Shown piece by piece: positions 51,043 through 62,953 of a stretch of 64,000 nucleotides of DNA; the first letter of the stretch is position 1; every line of letters starts with the position of its first letter. The notes under the pieces are model-generated. The model ran no database searches, was not told the DNA's origin, and was given only the letters and a program-made list of their open reading frames with translations. This stretch comes from Lineus longissimus (lineage: Eukaryota; Nemertea; Pilidiophora; Heteronemertea; Lineidae). A program made the position numbers and the translations under genes. The stretch is from contig NC_088312.1 of assembly GCF_910592395.1 (NCBI RefSeq), forward strand, positions 9,424,001-9,488,000, given 5' to 3'.

Positions 51043-52998
51043 TTCATGAAGATAAGACATTTGAAGCATTTCAAGGTGAAGACATATACATGTGTGTGGA
51101 CCGGACAATTCAGCCTGAGTTGGTCATCAGTTTTCATTGAAATTAACAACAGTTCGTTATCTTTACTCTCCATGAATCTGTGTCTGTCCAGTAATTAAGT
51201 ATTTTTACTTTTCTGGTCATACTGTAACCTAGAAAAAGTTGCGTTTGATTTGCAGCTCCCCACCTTTTACCCCAGAACTTCACATCTTGCATGTGTATAT
51301 TTTACAGAACTAATGGAGCTGTACTGCAATTATATGGATGAAGTAACATTTTGTCCTTGTTAATATGGCTGATCAGGTAAAATGCAAAGACTGCAAAACA
51401 CCTGCCAAAATTTTCTGGGTTACAGTGCTGAGGTAGTTGGTGCTTAGCTCATCTTGTACCAGTTTAATTTGGTGGATGACATTTTCAAATCATAAAATAG
51501 GAGGTCCAATCCAGTTTAATTAATTGGAGATTCATGAATTCCTCCAGCATGTTGAATTGATTTTGCCTTTAAACACATGTTTTGATTTGAGTAATTATGA
51601 TGTGAATACAATGTTCATGAAGTTCAAAAGTGCTCTAAATATCCATGGTTATTATAAAGATCTACTAGAGAACAGATGCCAAATATGAAATAATGTGTTC
51701 ATTGAATTGCCTTAAAAACTGACTGGTATGTATTTTGGGAATTGTAGTTTGATTTCAGTATTATTAGGGAGAAACATATAAAATAGCTATTGTGGTTTAG
51801 TTGCTTATTAGTATATGATAGTGTTGGCCCAGTTCCTAATTAAACTAATATGTAAATCATGATACCTGGTGTATAGACTGGACTCCTATTTGATGTAATG
51901 GCAATGGGGTATTTTGTAGTTGGAGACTTTTCTGTACATTCAGTTACAGTCCTTTCATGAACTACTGACTTTCTGCTTCTCTGTTTTGTACAGTATTGTA
52001 TGTAAATTACATGTATATTAAATTGGTGAAATATAGGATGTGGTTTTCAGTCAAGGGTTATTTTTTTCTGTCGAAGATCAGACCAATTTTTATGATGAGC
52101 CAGAAGCACTTTGCATCCGTTATTTCATTTACCCAAGGAGCTACCTGAAAGTGAGGCATCATGGCTCTGATGGCAATTCCTCCAAGTCATGTACGAGGTG
52201 GAAGGAGACCATGGACTGACTATACCTGATGTCCGGATGAATCCAACTTGTCTAAGACAACCAAGTCTGGATTTCAGATGACCACTAGTCTCTTAGGCTG
52301 CCCCTTGTAAGCTTGTTAACTTGTGGTGATGTCACCACAATCTTCATAGCAAGTTTCTTGGTACGACCAAGGTGAACATCCAATAAGCCCAAGGTTCATT
52401 CTGTGTGTTGCGCAAAAGACCCACACCACAAGTGACCAGTCTTTGGATACACGGCCTTATGTCACAATATTGGTGGTCCCCAGATAGTAATTGGTTTTGG
52501 CTCTGACAACCGTTACTGTCAATATCTGTCCTCCAGGGTCGTAAGGAAAGAATATTGTCCAGTACGAGACAAGTACATTTGTGATTATGTGACGATAACC
52601 AGAGTAGCAACACAACATTGCATCTGTCATTGTTGTGACAACTTATCAAAACACAATCTCATCAGAATACAATCTATCTAGTTCCAAATGAGATTTCGTA
52701 CTGATTGGGACAAGCACAGCTGCGTCATCCAAAGTTTTTTCGTCACATGAATTCTGAGTTGATCCTAGTTTCTGCAAGCAATTTTTTCCTACTTATTTTG
52801 TCACAACCATGCGAGTCCAACTTTCCATGTTTCCTTAAAATTAAAGAGATAAACTGAGCAAAATCATTTTAATTTTACAATATACATGTATTTAATCATA
52901 TTTGTACAAACAATGTCTTCCGATATCGAAATGATTCCTTGGGTGTAGCAAGAAAATATTTCTGAACTCAGGCTGTGACGCAATTGCCACGTAGAGAA
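51043..52998. other. ATG5 3' UTR and intergenic region
   Basis: AT-rich sequence with an ATTAAA near 52017 and others nearby that could end ATG5 transcripts about 1 kb after the stop. No exon was recognised. ATG5 and RWDD1 converge here. On the minus strand ATTAAA near 52890-52895 may serve the RWDD1 side. Confidence 0.5.
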
Positions 52999-53222
52999 TC
53001 AAACATTGTAATTTGATGCAAGATGGGTCACTGCAGCTGAGAAGCAGCTTGCAAACAACATTATAGCACATTCCAGAGCAAACCTGATATCAAAGTAATC
53101 TTTCCCAATGAACGAGACAATGCGAGTGTACATGCCAAAATAACCGAACACTAGTATGCAGTAAATTCCAGTCCATCCAGCCTCGACATGTGTGAAAGGC
53201 ACAAGACCAAGACCCCAATTAC
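52999..53222 (-). CDS. Hypothetical small hydrophobic ORF / terminal exon after RWDD1
   Basis: On the minus strand, after an acceptor-like ttgtttaag, an open frame of 73 codons reads GLVPFTHVEAGWTGIYCILV..., then FALECAIMLFASCFSAAVTH, and ends SNYNV at TGA (52999-53001). Two hydrophobic stretches look like membrane helices. It has no own ATG near the start. It begins about 60 nt after the RWDD1 stop, so it is either an alternative last exon, the end of an interleaved gene, or a chance frame in the RWDD1 3' UTR. The family is not recognised. Confidence 0.3.
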
Positions 53223-53282
53223 CTTAAACAAAGGAAATGGTAACAAAAGTCCATTGATTCAAAAATCCTAAAAAGTCCTAAA

Positions 53283-55781
53283 TCAGCTAAGTTCATCCTC
53301 AAGGTCAATATCAAGGTCTTCCATATCCTGAAACAACGACTCATCGACTTCCACTGATTCACCCTCTGAAAACAGTAAATGAAATGAATCAGAAGTTAAT
53401 TCTTAACAGACAGTTGTTTCCCTCGCACTTTTGATTGCCAAGCTAATCTTGAAGATTAGTCAAAGGTTTTTTGAAAGTGATCGAGGCAAAAGGTAGGATC
53501 GAGATGACACTGTCCATTTAAATAAGTTTCTTGTGAGGGGAACAAAAGATCTGGCCATCTGATTAGAATCCGAGGTTGATATTGAGACTTGGGCAGCATG
53601 CATTAAAGAATTGTCACAAATCTTACCTTCTTGTAAAAATTTGACATCAGAGTCATCAAGGGTGGCATCTTTCATAAATAATTCCTTCCCTGAAATAACG
53701 AATTTATACAGCATTTTTAACAAGCACTGAAATGATAGTCCAGCATGCACCACTGGCAAGTGTTAATAAATTGTTTTTAAAAACAGATTTCTTTGATATA
53801 TGACAACTGCTACACATTATATGATGTAATAAGCTAACTTAACATTTTGCCAACTAATTTAGGTTCCACATAGCATCAATTAACAATTGGTTTTATTTCC
53901 TAACATGCGATGGAACAGTTCTGGTCAAGATAATATGGAATGTCATCATTGTCCTTCAGACAGGTACTCAAAAGACAGCTTTTGCACAACACGAGCTTAA
54001 GTTACCAAGTTACTGTCAATCTTACCTGTAAGTTTATTGGAAACATCAACAGTTTTCCCTTTCTTTTTCTTCAGCTCTGCCATTTCTGCATCAAATTTTG
54101 CTTTCCAGGCTAAAAACGATTCTATCGTGACTCGAGTGCCTTCAAATTTTACCTGGAAATTTGAATAACTCAATAAGTTATGTTGGACTAATCCAAAACA
54201 TCACCATGACAGCTACACTCTGTCACTCTCCCAGAAACCAAGTGTTACATCTAGAGATAGAATCTACCTCTAAAGACCATTTTAATAACTTCTGGTAGGC
54301 ATAATCAAAGAGCTAGATCATGGCAGTCAGATCCCCGTTGCACTCTAAATCCCTGTCAAAAACCTGGGTGTTATGTCATGTATCATTGTTAAATGCATCT
54401 ATGATTAAAATTTGGCGACGATCAAGCCCTTAGTTCAGGAGATATAGCACTTTTAGTGTTTTTGGTTTGAGCCACCTGGTGGGCAAACCGATAATCGGAT
54501 TGGACCAAAACTTGGTAGCCAAGGTGTCATCACACAAGGGTATATGTGTACCAAGATTCAACTCAATAGCCCGAACAGAGCTAATATTACAGAGAGAACA
54601 ACTTACTCGTTCTGCCTCTTCCTTTTCTTGAAGCCTTCTCTCAGCCTCTTCTGCCTCACGCTTGACACCTTCATCAAGCATTTCACCCATTTTTTCTATC
54701 GCTGCAGAGACCAGAGTGAATATCATCACCATACCTAAATTTTCCTCAGCCTACAAGTACAAAAGGAAAATGGGCAAATCCCAAAATACGATGAATAGTT
54801 TCTGTTGATATACATCATGTTGGAAACATCAAGTTTTAGAAGCTGGCTATCCTATATTACCGACAAACCACAGCAGACCCGGCCAACTATTGTGATAACT
54901 ATGATTTGTGATCGCATCGCTATAATTGCTTGCAACACTCACTATTGAGAAATAGGTGCTTGGAGATTGAGCCAGGCGCACTTATGATCAATATCAAGCG
55001 TGAAACCTTAATCATGAATTTCCACCTACCAGTTCTTTCATCATCTGTGTAAGTCTTTCAACCTGGTCTTCCTCCAAGTTATCCGACCCAGTGATTTCAA
55101 TGACTGGCACTTCATCAGGATACTTCTCAGTGTACGTGAATTGCATAATTATTGTGGCAGAGGTATCATCAGAACTATCCATGCTCTGGGTTGTAACAAT
55201 CATTTGGAAGCTAGGAAAAGGCTCCATTTCAATGACTGAAACATTGAATTGACATGATGTTAATTGTAATGTTATGTGATACTCAATAAACTATGGCTAA
55301 AACTTGCAACCTGTGGAGGGTTTTAGAAACTGATCATATGTATAAATGAATGTCAAAACCTTGTCCCCTAAATTCAGCTGACCCACCACACCAGCCACTC
55401 CTCGAAGTAGTTCATGTCGTTGTCAAAGCAGAACGGCACTAAACTTAAGCAAAATATAGTTATACATGTCAACTGGCGACCAGCAGCATGCAGGATGGTC
55501 AGAGCCAAAGCAGTCTTCGTCCAGACACCCTATAAGAAGTCCTAAAGTCCATATTTAGGCGAGACTACCCTTCAAAAGTGAAGAAACAGAAAACCAGAAA
55601 ACTGTACTTATCAGCGCCACCAAGCGAGATTTCAACAAACCACATTTCCTTACAAAACTGAAAATTTGGTGTAGAAAAAGAGCGTTTGCAGAACAAGATA
55701 AGACTTACTCTGGAGTTCATCTGGATATATGGATTCTAGAGCCTCTAGCTCGTTTGCCTGTTCCTCTTTGTAGTCCGTCAT
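53283..55781 (-). CDS. RWDD1: RWD domain-containing protein 1
   Basis: Exons in transcript order: 55781-55709, 55235-55030, 54750-54607, 54152-54026, 53689-53627, 53365-53283; 696 nt, 231 aa (human 243), all GT-AG and in phase. It starts MTDYKEEQANELEALESIYP, the classic RWD N-terminus, and contains YTEKYPDEVP, the YPxxxP motif that defines RWD folds, then AEENLGMVMIFTLVS, a charged coiled coil (REAEEAERRLQEKEEAER), FLAWKAKFDAEMAELKKKK and VDESLFQDMEDLDID. The RWD module binds partners. The family protein (DFRP2 in vertebrates, Gir2 in yeast) stabilises the translation GTPase DRG2/Rbg2. The C-terminus lacks the last dozen or so acidic residues of the human protein. The gene is convergent with ATG5. 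Confidence 0.95.
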
Positions 55782-56280
55782 TATTGAATTTTAGGTATAC
55801 AATGAGGAAGAATTGGGAATTTTATTTTTTCAGGTGTTGAAGCCAGCCATGTTGGATTTTGCCAGTCTCGCGCAGTAACAAATATACTGCTGAATATAGA
55901 AAATGCTGCTTGCGCGAGAGATTTCATCTGTTTCCGTATCCGGTGTTTTGCGGGAAATTCGCAATTCCTCAAAGTTCCGAAGTCCACCAAAGAGGGGTGT
56001 GTGCTTGATATTTAACTTGATATTTCTAACATGATAAGACATATGTGAAAGAGCGGAAATGAATAATATGAAAAGTCAAGGACTTAGTGCACCCCCCCTT
56101 TAGGTTGGGGAGCACCCCCCGAACCCCCTACGATAGCGTAACGCTTTTACCGAGTACAATGGAGGGGAACCCCCTCCCCCCAACACCCCATGTTGGGACC
56201 ATCCATAGTTCCCACCGAACTATTGACAGAATGGCCTCTAGGCCTATAGAACCATGTATCCGTCGGTTCATCCCCATTTG
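55782..56280. other. RWDD1 upstream region
   Basis: Contains the RWDD1 promoter by position, though no TATA box or other core element was recognised. From about 56085 the sequence turns into C/G-run-rich, repeat-like DNA (acccccccttt, aaccccctccccccaac) leading into a tandem array. Confidence 0.4.
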
Positions 56281-56445
56281 GTGAGTAGGCGTAATGGTGA
56301 ATAGGCGAAGTGGGTGTAGGCGAAATGGTGAATAGGCGAAATGGGGGTAGGCGAAATGGGGGTAGGCGAAATGGGTAATAGGCGAAATGGGTAATAGGCA
56401 AAATGGGTGTAGGCGAAATGGGTGTAGGCGAAATGGGGGTACACC
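56281..56445. repeat. Tandem array of 14-16 bp units (taggcgaaatggg)
   Basis: About eleven units of taggcgaaatggg followed by tg, gg or taa stand head to tail, with the first units degenerate. Minus-strand frames through it read as HFAYTHFAY-like repeats but have no gene context, so it is taken as a minisatellite. Confidence 0.9.
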
Positions 56446-59445
56446 GTACCCATCAGACTGTGTCTGTGAATACAATATGGCAGGACACTTTACCAAAGGA
56501 CATTTTCTACTTCTTCACCAGTGTAGAATAGAAGTTTGAAATCCCCCATGTCCTAGAATATAATTTCCGGGAAAAAATATAGTATTTTATTTATTATTGC
56601 CACAACCAGACCCGAGGAGATTGCAGATACTATCACAACCAGACCTGGCGAGATAACAAACGCTGTTACACCCAGAGCCAAGTAGATCAGAATAGCTTCG
56701 ACTAGACACGATATAACACTGTTGCTCTTCTTTCATTGGTCATGCTTTCGGGATATAGGATTTACATATCTCTAGCTGCTAAATCAGACCTGTCTTAGCT
56801 TCCCAATCTGATCTTGGAGGAGACAATGCAACAGGGCTTTGAAGATAAGAATATAAGATATTTTTAGAGTATCATTTGTACATATTTTATTTACATTAGC
56901 AACTAGTACAACTTTGGTTACAGAAAGTGGCACACTGTACATTTAGTCAACAAGGATTATTAGAGCCCAGAACCTGTGCTGTGACCTTACTGTATCAAGC
57001 ACAATTATTAGCTGTGTCATTCTGGTCATCTCAACATGAGAGTTGACCCTTGATAGAACAATGAGAAAGTTAGTTTTTTAATACAAAAGGCCTCAATCAT
57101 TTATACTCTTTGTGTTGGGAGGCTTCAGAAATTATGGGACATTATCGGTATGCAATATTTGGGTATATATTTACAGTGAATAAGTAACAGACAACAAGGT
57201 GAGCTCAAGGATATTCAAATCACTGATAAGTAATCATCCATTCACTTCTTCCATTGCCCCTCACCTATATAATCAATCTTTCCAACAAGTCTAACAAAAG
57301 AGTGCCAGAACATAAAGCCATCTCATCCTCAAGAGCCACCATTTTATTGTTCCAGAGGTCTAGCAACAGCTTTTCCTCAACTCCTTGGTGACAGGTATTT
57401 TGAGCAAATAAGATGATGGCCTCTACTCCATGCTACTCCATGTAGAAATTTATGAAACATGAATTTAACAAAATATTTAGCACCACCAACGCCCCTCTAA
57501 CTGCCGAGGTCCTACATGTATGTTCAGAAGGTGAAGTCTATCACATGGCAAACACGTTTATTGTGCCAAGTTCCTGAACTCCAGGCTGATGCATCAAATA
57601 TGCTGTCAAGTATAGATTATATACAAGACTTGCTACAATAAACAATGGAAAGTCTGTGCATATTGGTTCCCTGGCAGCAAGAGGATTTTAGATATTCTTG
57701 ATTTACATTCTATGAAAGAACACTATATCGAAGTTGCCCTTACTGTCGAGAAAGATTATCCTTTGACATAGCCGTCATACAGTGTGCTGAAAGTCCTATC
57801 CCAAATGAAAAGAGTTACCAAGGTGACATTCTACAAAATATTCCTTTTCACCATCAGATATTTTGACAGAGAAATATATGATAGAAACTATTTTTTAACT
57901 AGTTTTTCTTTTATTCTGGTTAGCCTATCTTATAGAATTTATACCAGGTACCATTGGTATTGATATGACTGTCGCATATTAATATATACATTTTTACAAG
58001 ACACATCTTTTCTACTCAAACTAATATGAAAACCACAACTCAAGGACCTGTCGGCACTTTATTTGAGAAGTACACTGGTTACATGATTCTCAATTTTACA
58101 ACAAACACATGTTAGTTTTTATACCTCCTTCTACGATAAATTTAGACTTTCAGTTGTTCAGTTACAGATTTCTGCCCACAGTCAGAAATAAAACAACTTG
58201 TCTATCATAGATTTTATGAAGGACCTTGAGAGGTAAGGATAGAAATAAATAATTTGGCTTACAGTACAAGTAACCAGATATAATCAAACGAGACCCCGGA
58301 TATCAGCAATCCATCAGACGATAAATACTTTGAAGACATGACTATTTACAAATTGTACGGAACATCCAGATAGATCACTATTGCCATAACCCATATCATA
58401 TTACAAGTCAGAGGTTTTAAAACAATTCTCATATACATTTTGGGATATTTTTGTACTTTAGACAACATATTATGCCAAAGTATGTCCTTACATATTTCTG
58501 ATAACAAGACAATTTCACTTCAAATACCCCAGTATCACTGCCTAACTTACATACACCAGGTCCAACTTCAGGCTACCTTTTTTGTAACACACGGGTAAAC
58601 TGTTCTACTACAGGCTAATAAACCGTATAGTAGATGCAATGAGTCTAAACCATACTCTAATCTGCAATGCAACTTATATTCTGATACAATTTATATTCAT
58701 TGCACCAGAGATACAATTTATATTCATTGCACCAGAGATAAGCTGTGGAAATTATCATCATGTATCACATATAAGGAACTTTGGTCATAGAACAGTCATG
58801 GCACCAAGGGATTTAAATTCATTACTATCTTCCCCAATTAAGATCGCTATTCCACAAACAACACCAAGTTAGTTGCCAGCTAAGTGAAAGAAATCCTCAT
58901 CCCAAACCAATAAACTAGACTAGACTGAAAATCAGGATTCAGATGTTCAGACTGTGAATGCTCCACCACAACCGCCAGAAAATGGCGTCCCAGTAATAAT
59001 TCTCAGATCTCCATGCAGGAGAAGTGACATTCTATCACATTTTGTTTATAGTCTTTTTTAGCAGTGCAAGGTGCTGGTATGTGACCAGAACTAGCAACAA
59101 CCTCTTCGTCAACAAAGAACATCAACTGATATCAGGAAGGATCATCCACCAAGTAATTGGTACAGAAACACTTTGACATCTCAAGACTGGCTAAAATGTA
59201 TGCGTTGGTACATTTGCCTTCTCCCACACTTACCTCTCACCCCTAACTACCCCATACTGAATGGATGACCCAACAATCATGGAATATCAGCAAGTTCTAG
59301 TCCGATATCTTTTTACAGATACAGCAAAACCGTATCTATCGCTAACAATTGGTTTTAAAACCTATGTCGCATTAGATCTGAATACATATCACCATTAGCA
59401 ATGCCTTGTGTCAGTTTCCAATTGTAATGTCAGACATTATCAGAC
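56446..59445 (-). other. Probable long 3' UTR of SYAP1 and intergenic DNA
   Basis: About 3 kb of AT-rich sequence with no supportable exon lies after the SYAP1 stop. AATAAA on the minus strand occurs at plus-strand 56887-56892 (ttttatttacat) and near 56585-56595, so the transcript may extend to about 56870. A 27-bp direct repeat (atacaatttatattcattgc plus accagag) sits at 58683 and 58710. Confidence 0.45.
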
Positions 59446-62400
59446 TTAGGATTGCTCGACTGCCTCCTGCTCAAGCTGCTTCAGAATCTCGTTTTCAATA
59501 TCATCGTCTCCCAATCCGTCATCGACCACCTCGTATTCTTGTAATTCTTGTTGCAATTCTTTTTCCCATTCTGGTATATCATCTGAAATATAACAAGACA
59601 AAATGTTCTTAGGATCAGAAAAGTTTGTGACCTGTAACTAAGGACACTGCAATTTAAATTGAGTGTTTCATAACTGGTTCAAACATTTCTCAAATTCTTT
59701 GTATAATATTCACAGAGATGCCTTTTTACAAATTTCTCTGAATGGGTAACTAACAAATGTAGCAGTTGCCAATCTGGGATTTTAAAGTACTCTTGCTAGT
59801 TAGGGATATTTCCTGGGAGATGGTGGTAAATACAGACCCTGCATAATTTAACACTCAGTGAGAGTGTCACCCCACAACTGACAGTTGCCTAAAATATTGC
59901 ACTCTAACCAAGCGTACAGTATCACAAAAATTCGACTACAAGCTTATACCAAAAATATACAAGGCTCACTTAGATATTTTTGCCTATATTAATACTTGAG
60001 ATAACCTACCAATATCACTATCAGTAGGATGCCTATTTACAGATTCTAATCCTTGAACATAGCAATAAGGACATTTTCTTGTCCTTGTACATTGGTATAG
60101 TGATTTCCAAGATAATTTCCAAGTGAGTTTAAGAAAGGAAGGTTCATAGCTATAGGATTTCAAATAAGTGAGGGGTGTGACTGTTACAGTGTACAGAGCA
60201 AGGTCCTTTGTCTCAAATGTCAACTCAAGTAGATTAGATAGTGCTAGTGCCAAAGAGGTAAAGAAGAAAAGCCTGGGACTATATGTATTCATTATTGTTA
60301 GTGTTGAAAGTTGAAAGTTTTGGACTGAGGGTTCAGATTTCAGAATTCATCTCAAGGTTCATACTCACCGTTGTAGCATGCAAATCAGTCGATACATTAA
60401 ACTGTAGTAGAGCCGGTGATGTAACTTTGACATTCAGCTCCAAATGAGAATATCAAGACCTAAAGTTAGCACTGAATTTGAAATATGCCCCTCAGTCCTG
60501 TCTGTGTTAATGTACTACAGTACTACAGTCAAACACTAACTTTCTATATTATTAGTTTTTTTAGTACAACTGGTCATCGAATTCTACAAAGACTGACATA
60601 CATTTAGGTGTATCTTTAGCCGCTGAAGCCTTGCTTTTGTCTGTAATTAAGGGGGGGGGGGTTATTTGAAACATACCAACCTGCAATTGGCCTACTGTGC
60701 TTACCCGAGCCAGAGCTCTTCCCAGTTATCCCTCTCAATATTGTGAGCCAATAAAGAAATCAATCTTTCAGTACATAGGCAACATACATGTATGATTGAG
60801 CCCAGTACAGTAAACTGACAATTACCATCCGTGAACTGCTCCAGAAACTAAATCAGTTCTAAGTTGACTGGTTGAATGGTTGTCCAAATAATCCTAAGAG
60901 TTGATATTAGCGAAGACCAAAGCTGTTTCCTTGATAACCTAACTGACCCTGGCACATTTTTTTGGTTGAAGATTTTAACTCAATTTCAGTACCTGTATTA
61001 TCATCATTTTCCTTGTCGTTCATACCAAGCTGCTGCATCTCCTTCCTCAGATCTTCTTCATCGATATTTGAATCTTGGAATGCGTCACTAACGAATTCAT
61101 GGTCGGGTGGACTTCCTGGCGATATTTCCTCCTGGTGGTCGACGTCATCTTTTCCATTAGTTGGACCTGAATAAGAATAGCAAAGGTCAAGGCCAAATCT
61201 AGAATCGTCAACTTCGAATTGACTACAGCCATGAACTTGAACAACCCCAACACTTCCTTTTCTTTCACTGCCAAAGTCAAAGGATGCCAGTGATCTGCCA
61301 CAGTGTTACTACCCAACACAAAGGTGACTGGTTCAGAAGTGAGCCAGCTCATCGAAATTCAAGGAAGCTGCTACTTCTGGTCAGATCTGATGTAAGCCTA
61401 GCCTGGCAGAAAGAGCAATTGCAAACCGAAGTGACTCTCTAAATGATATCTGTACAAACCACTTCGAAAGAATCATGCGATTAGATAGTTAGAGTCATGC
61501 ATGAATGAAGAATGTCCTTAAGCATGCTGACAAGATCAAAAGTAAAATGGGGGGAAGCTAGCCCTTTCAATGTGTTTTGTGTTCTGTGTTCAAGTGGGTG
61601 AATGGAGAAGATGGCAGGGGTTACTTTCCAAGATTTACCTTGGATACCGAGAAATCCAGGAAGGAGGAACACTTTTTTCGGACGAAATAGGTCTGGAAAA
61701 CATCCTGATACATGTTACCCAGGATGCCTGCCATGTTTCTTTACCACAGTGATTTGGCCAGGGTGGCTAAATTTCCTGGGAACCACCTAGTGTTTCATTA
61801 TCACTCAAATATCAAGGAACAGGACAGATACAAGACAAACACAACAAGGAAATGACGCATGCAAAATCTGAAAACTTGCACACTAATATTCAGAAGAAAA
61901 CAATTCCTAGAGAGATCATATATATACATATGTTTATGAATATGAGCGATGCTAAAGTGAGGCTTGCAGCATGACCGTATAAATGAATACATGCCTCCTC
62001 AGTCAGTTCATGAATACGGCTAAAAGTGACACAGGACAGTACCTGAACTACATTTATTACTTAAGATGAATGAACCAACATGCATTACCTAGCATACAGT
62101 CTTTTTAAGCATGAGGACATTTGGATATGACATTGAATCGTATGTATTTATGTATTGGTCTTTAAAACTATCAAGTGTCGGGTAAGTAGTAAGACTAAGA
62201 GCGCATGTATACCGATATTGTTTTTTTAGGATCCCAAAGTGCTGGACCCAGAATCTCATGCACACTAAGACTTTGCCAAGAGCATGCTAGGATTGAAGAA
62301 GCATAAACAAAATAGATAACCACCATAGATCAAGAATCAACATAAAATTTACGCAAAACGAAGTGAAGCATCTTAAACCATAAACCCAGCATGAAGCTGC

Positions 62401-62953
62401 TGAAGAAATGTTTTCAATTTACGAGATAGAAATACAATTCAACGCTGTGAGTGAACTGTAAGTGTGTATGCAGGATAAAACCATAGTCTAATCCTTGATG
62501 CTGCTTATCATCATGTTAGAAAATGCTCATGGAAACAGTCATTAAGACTCCGGTGGTATGGCATTGAGTTATAGTATTGAAGCAAATAGTATTGTATGGA
62601 ATCAAAGAGTTTGGAGATAAATTTTGCCAAGCCAAATCCAACAAACAACACAATTTTTCATTCAAACAAAACAACACAAGAAAATTGCACCAGATATCTG
62701 TTCGCTCTAAGTATTTTTTGAATTGACTTCACATTCATAGCAAGAAAGACTACACCTGATACCTGGTATGTGGATAAGACTTAGCAAAGTTTAAAATCAA
62801 AAGAAAACTGAGATAGAATGTACAATCACACCCTAAACTAAGCACTTGATTACTTGGCGATAGAAAACTGGTCACCTTTGCATTTTGCGGATAGAGTCTC
62901 CTGAATATCGGAAAGTTTGTCATAATCGGAAGAGGAATTAGATGAATTATCAC
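59446..62953 (-). CDS. SYAP1: Synapse-associated protein 1 (BSD domain), 3' part
   Basis: Exons in transcript order: 62953-62876 (78 nt), 61166-60993 (174 nt) and 59582-59446 (137 nt, TAA at 59446-59448). The middle exon carries EFVSDAFQDSNIDEEDLRKE, and the last WEKELQQELQEYEVV, both diagnostic of the SYAP1 C-terminus. SYAP1 promotes mTORC2-dependent AKT1 phosphorylation and is found at Golgi and synapses in vertebrates. The BSD domain and N-terminus must lie beyond 64000. The first exon (GDNSSNSSSDYDKLSDIQET...) is serine-rich and has the same phase (1) on both sides, so it could be skipped without changing frame; I have no conserved match for it. Confidence 0.88.
59583..60992. other. SYAP1 intron
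   Basis: Between the last two coding exons. Contains a G9 run at about 60650 and no recognised exon. Confidence 0.7.
61167..62875. other. SYAP1 intron
   Basis: AT-rich, no recognised exon or element. The minus-strand open frames at 61047-61352 and 61481-61672 are read-through of the exon or lack splice support. Confidence 0.65.
62876..62953 (-). CDS. SYAP1: SYAP1 candidate cassette exon
   Basis: 78 nt (26 codons) between an acceptor ttttcag and a donor gtgacc on the minus strand. It encodes a Ser/Asp-rich, probably disordered peptide. Its phases fit the following exon exactly, and its length is a multiple of three, so inclusion is optional. Confidence 0.55.

Noticed and set aside
52344-52649. 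101-codon minus-strand frame, briefly considered as a Tc1/mariner transposase remnant
   Set aside because: No DDE/DDD motif, no helix-turn-helix and no inverted termini could be found.
56128-56496. Minus-strand frames encoding HFAYTHFAY-like repeats
   Set aside because: They arise from the 14-16 bp minisatellite and have no start, splice or conservation support.
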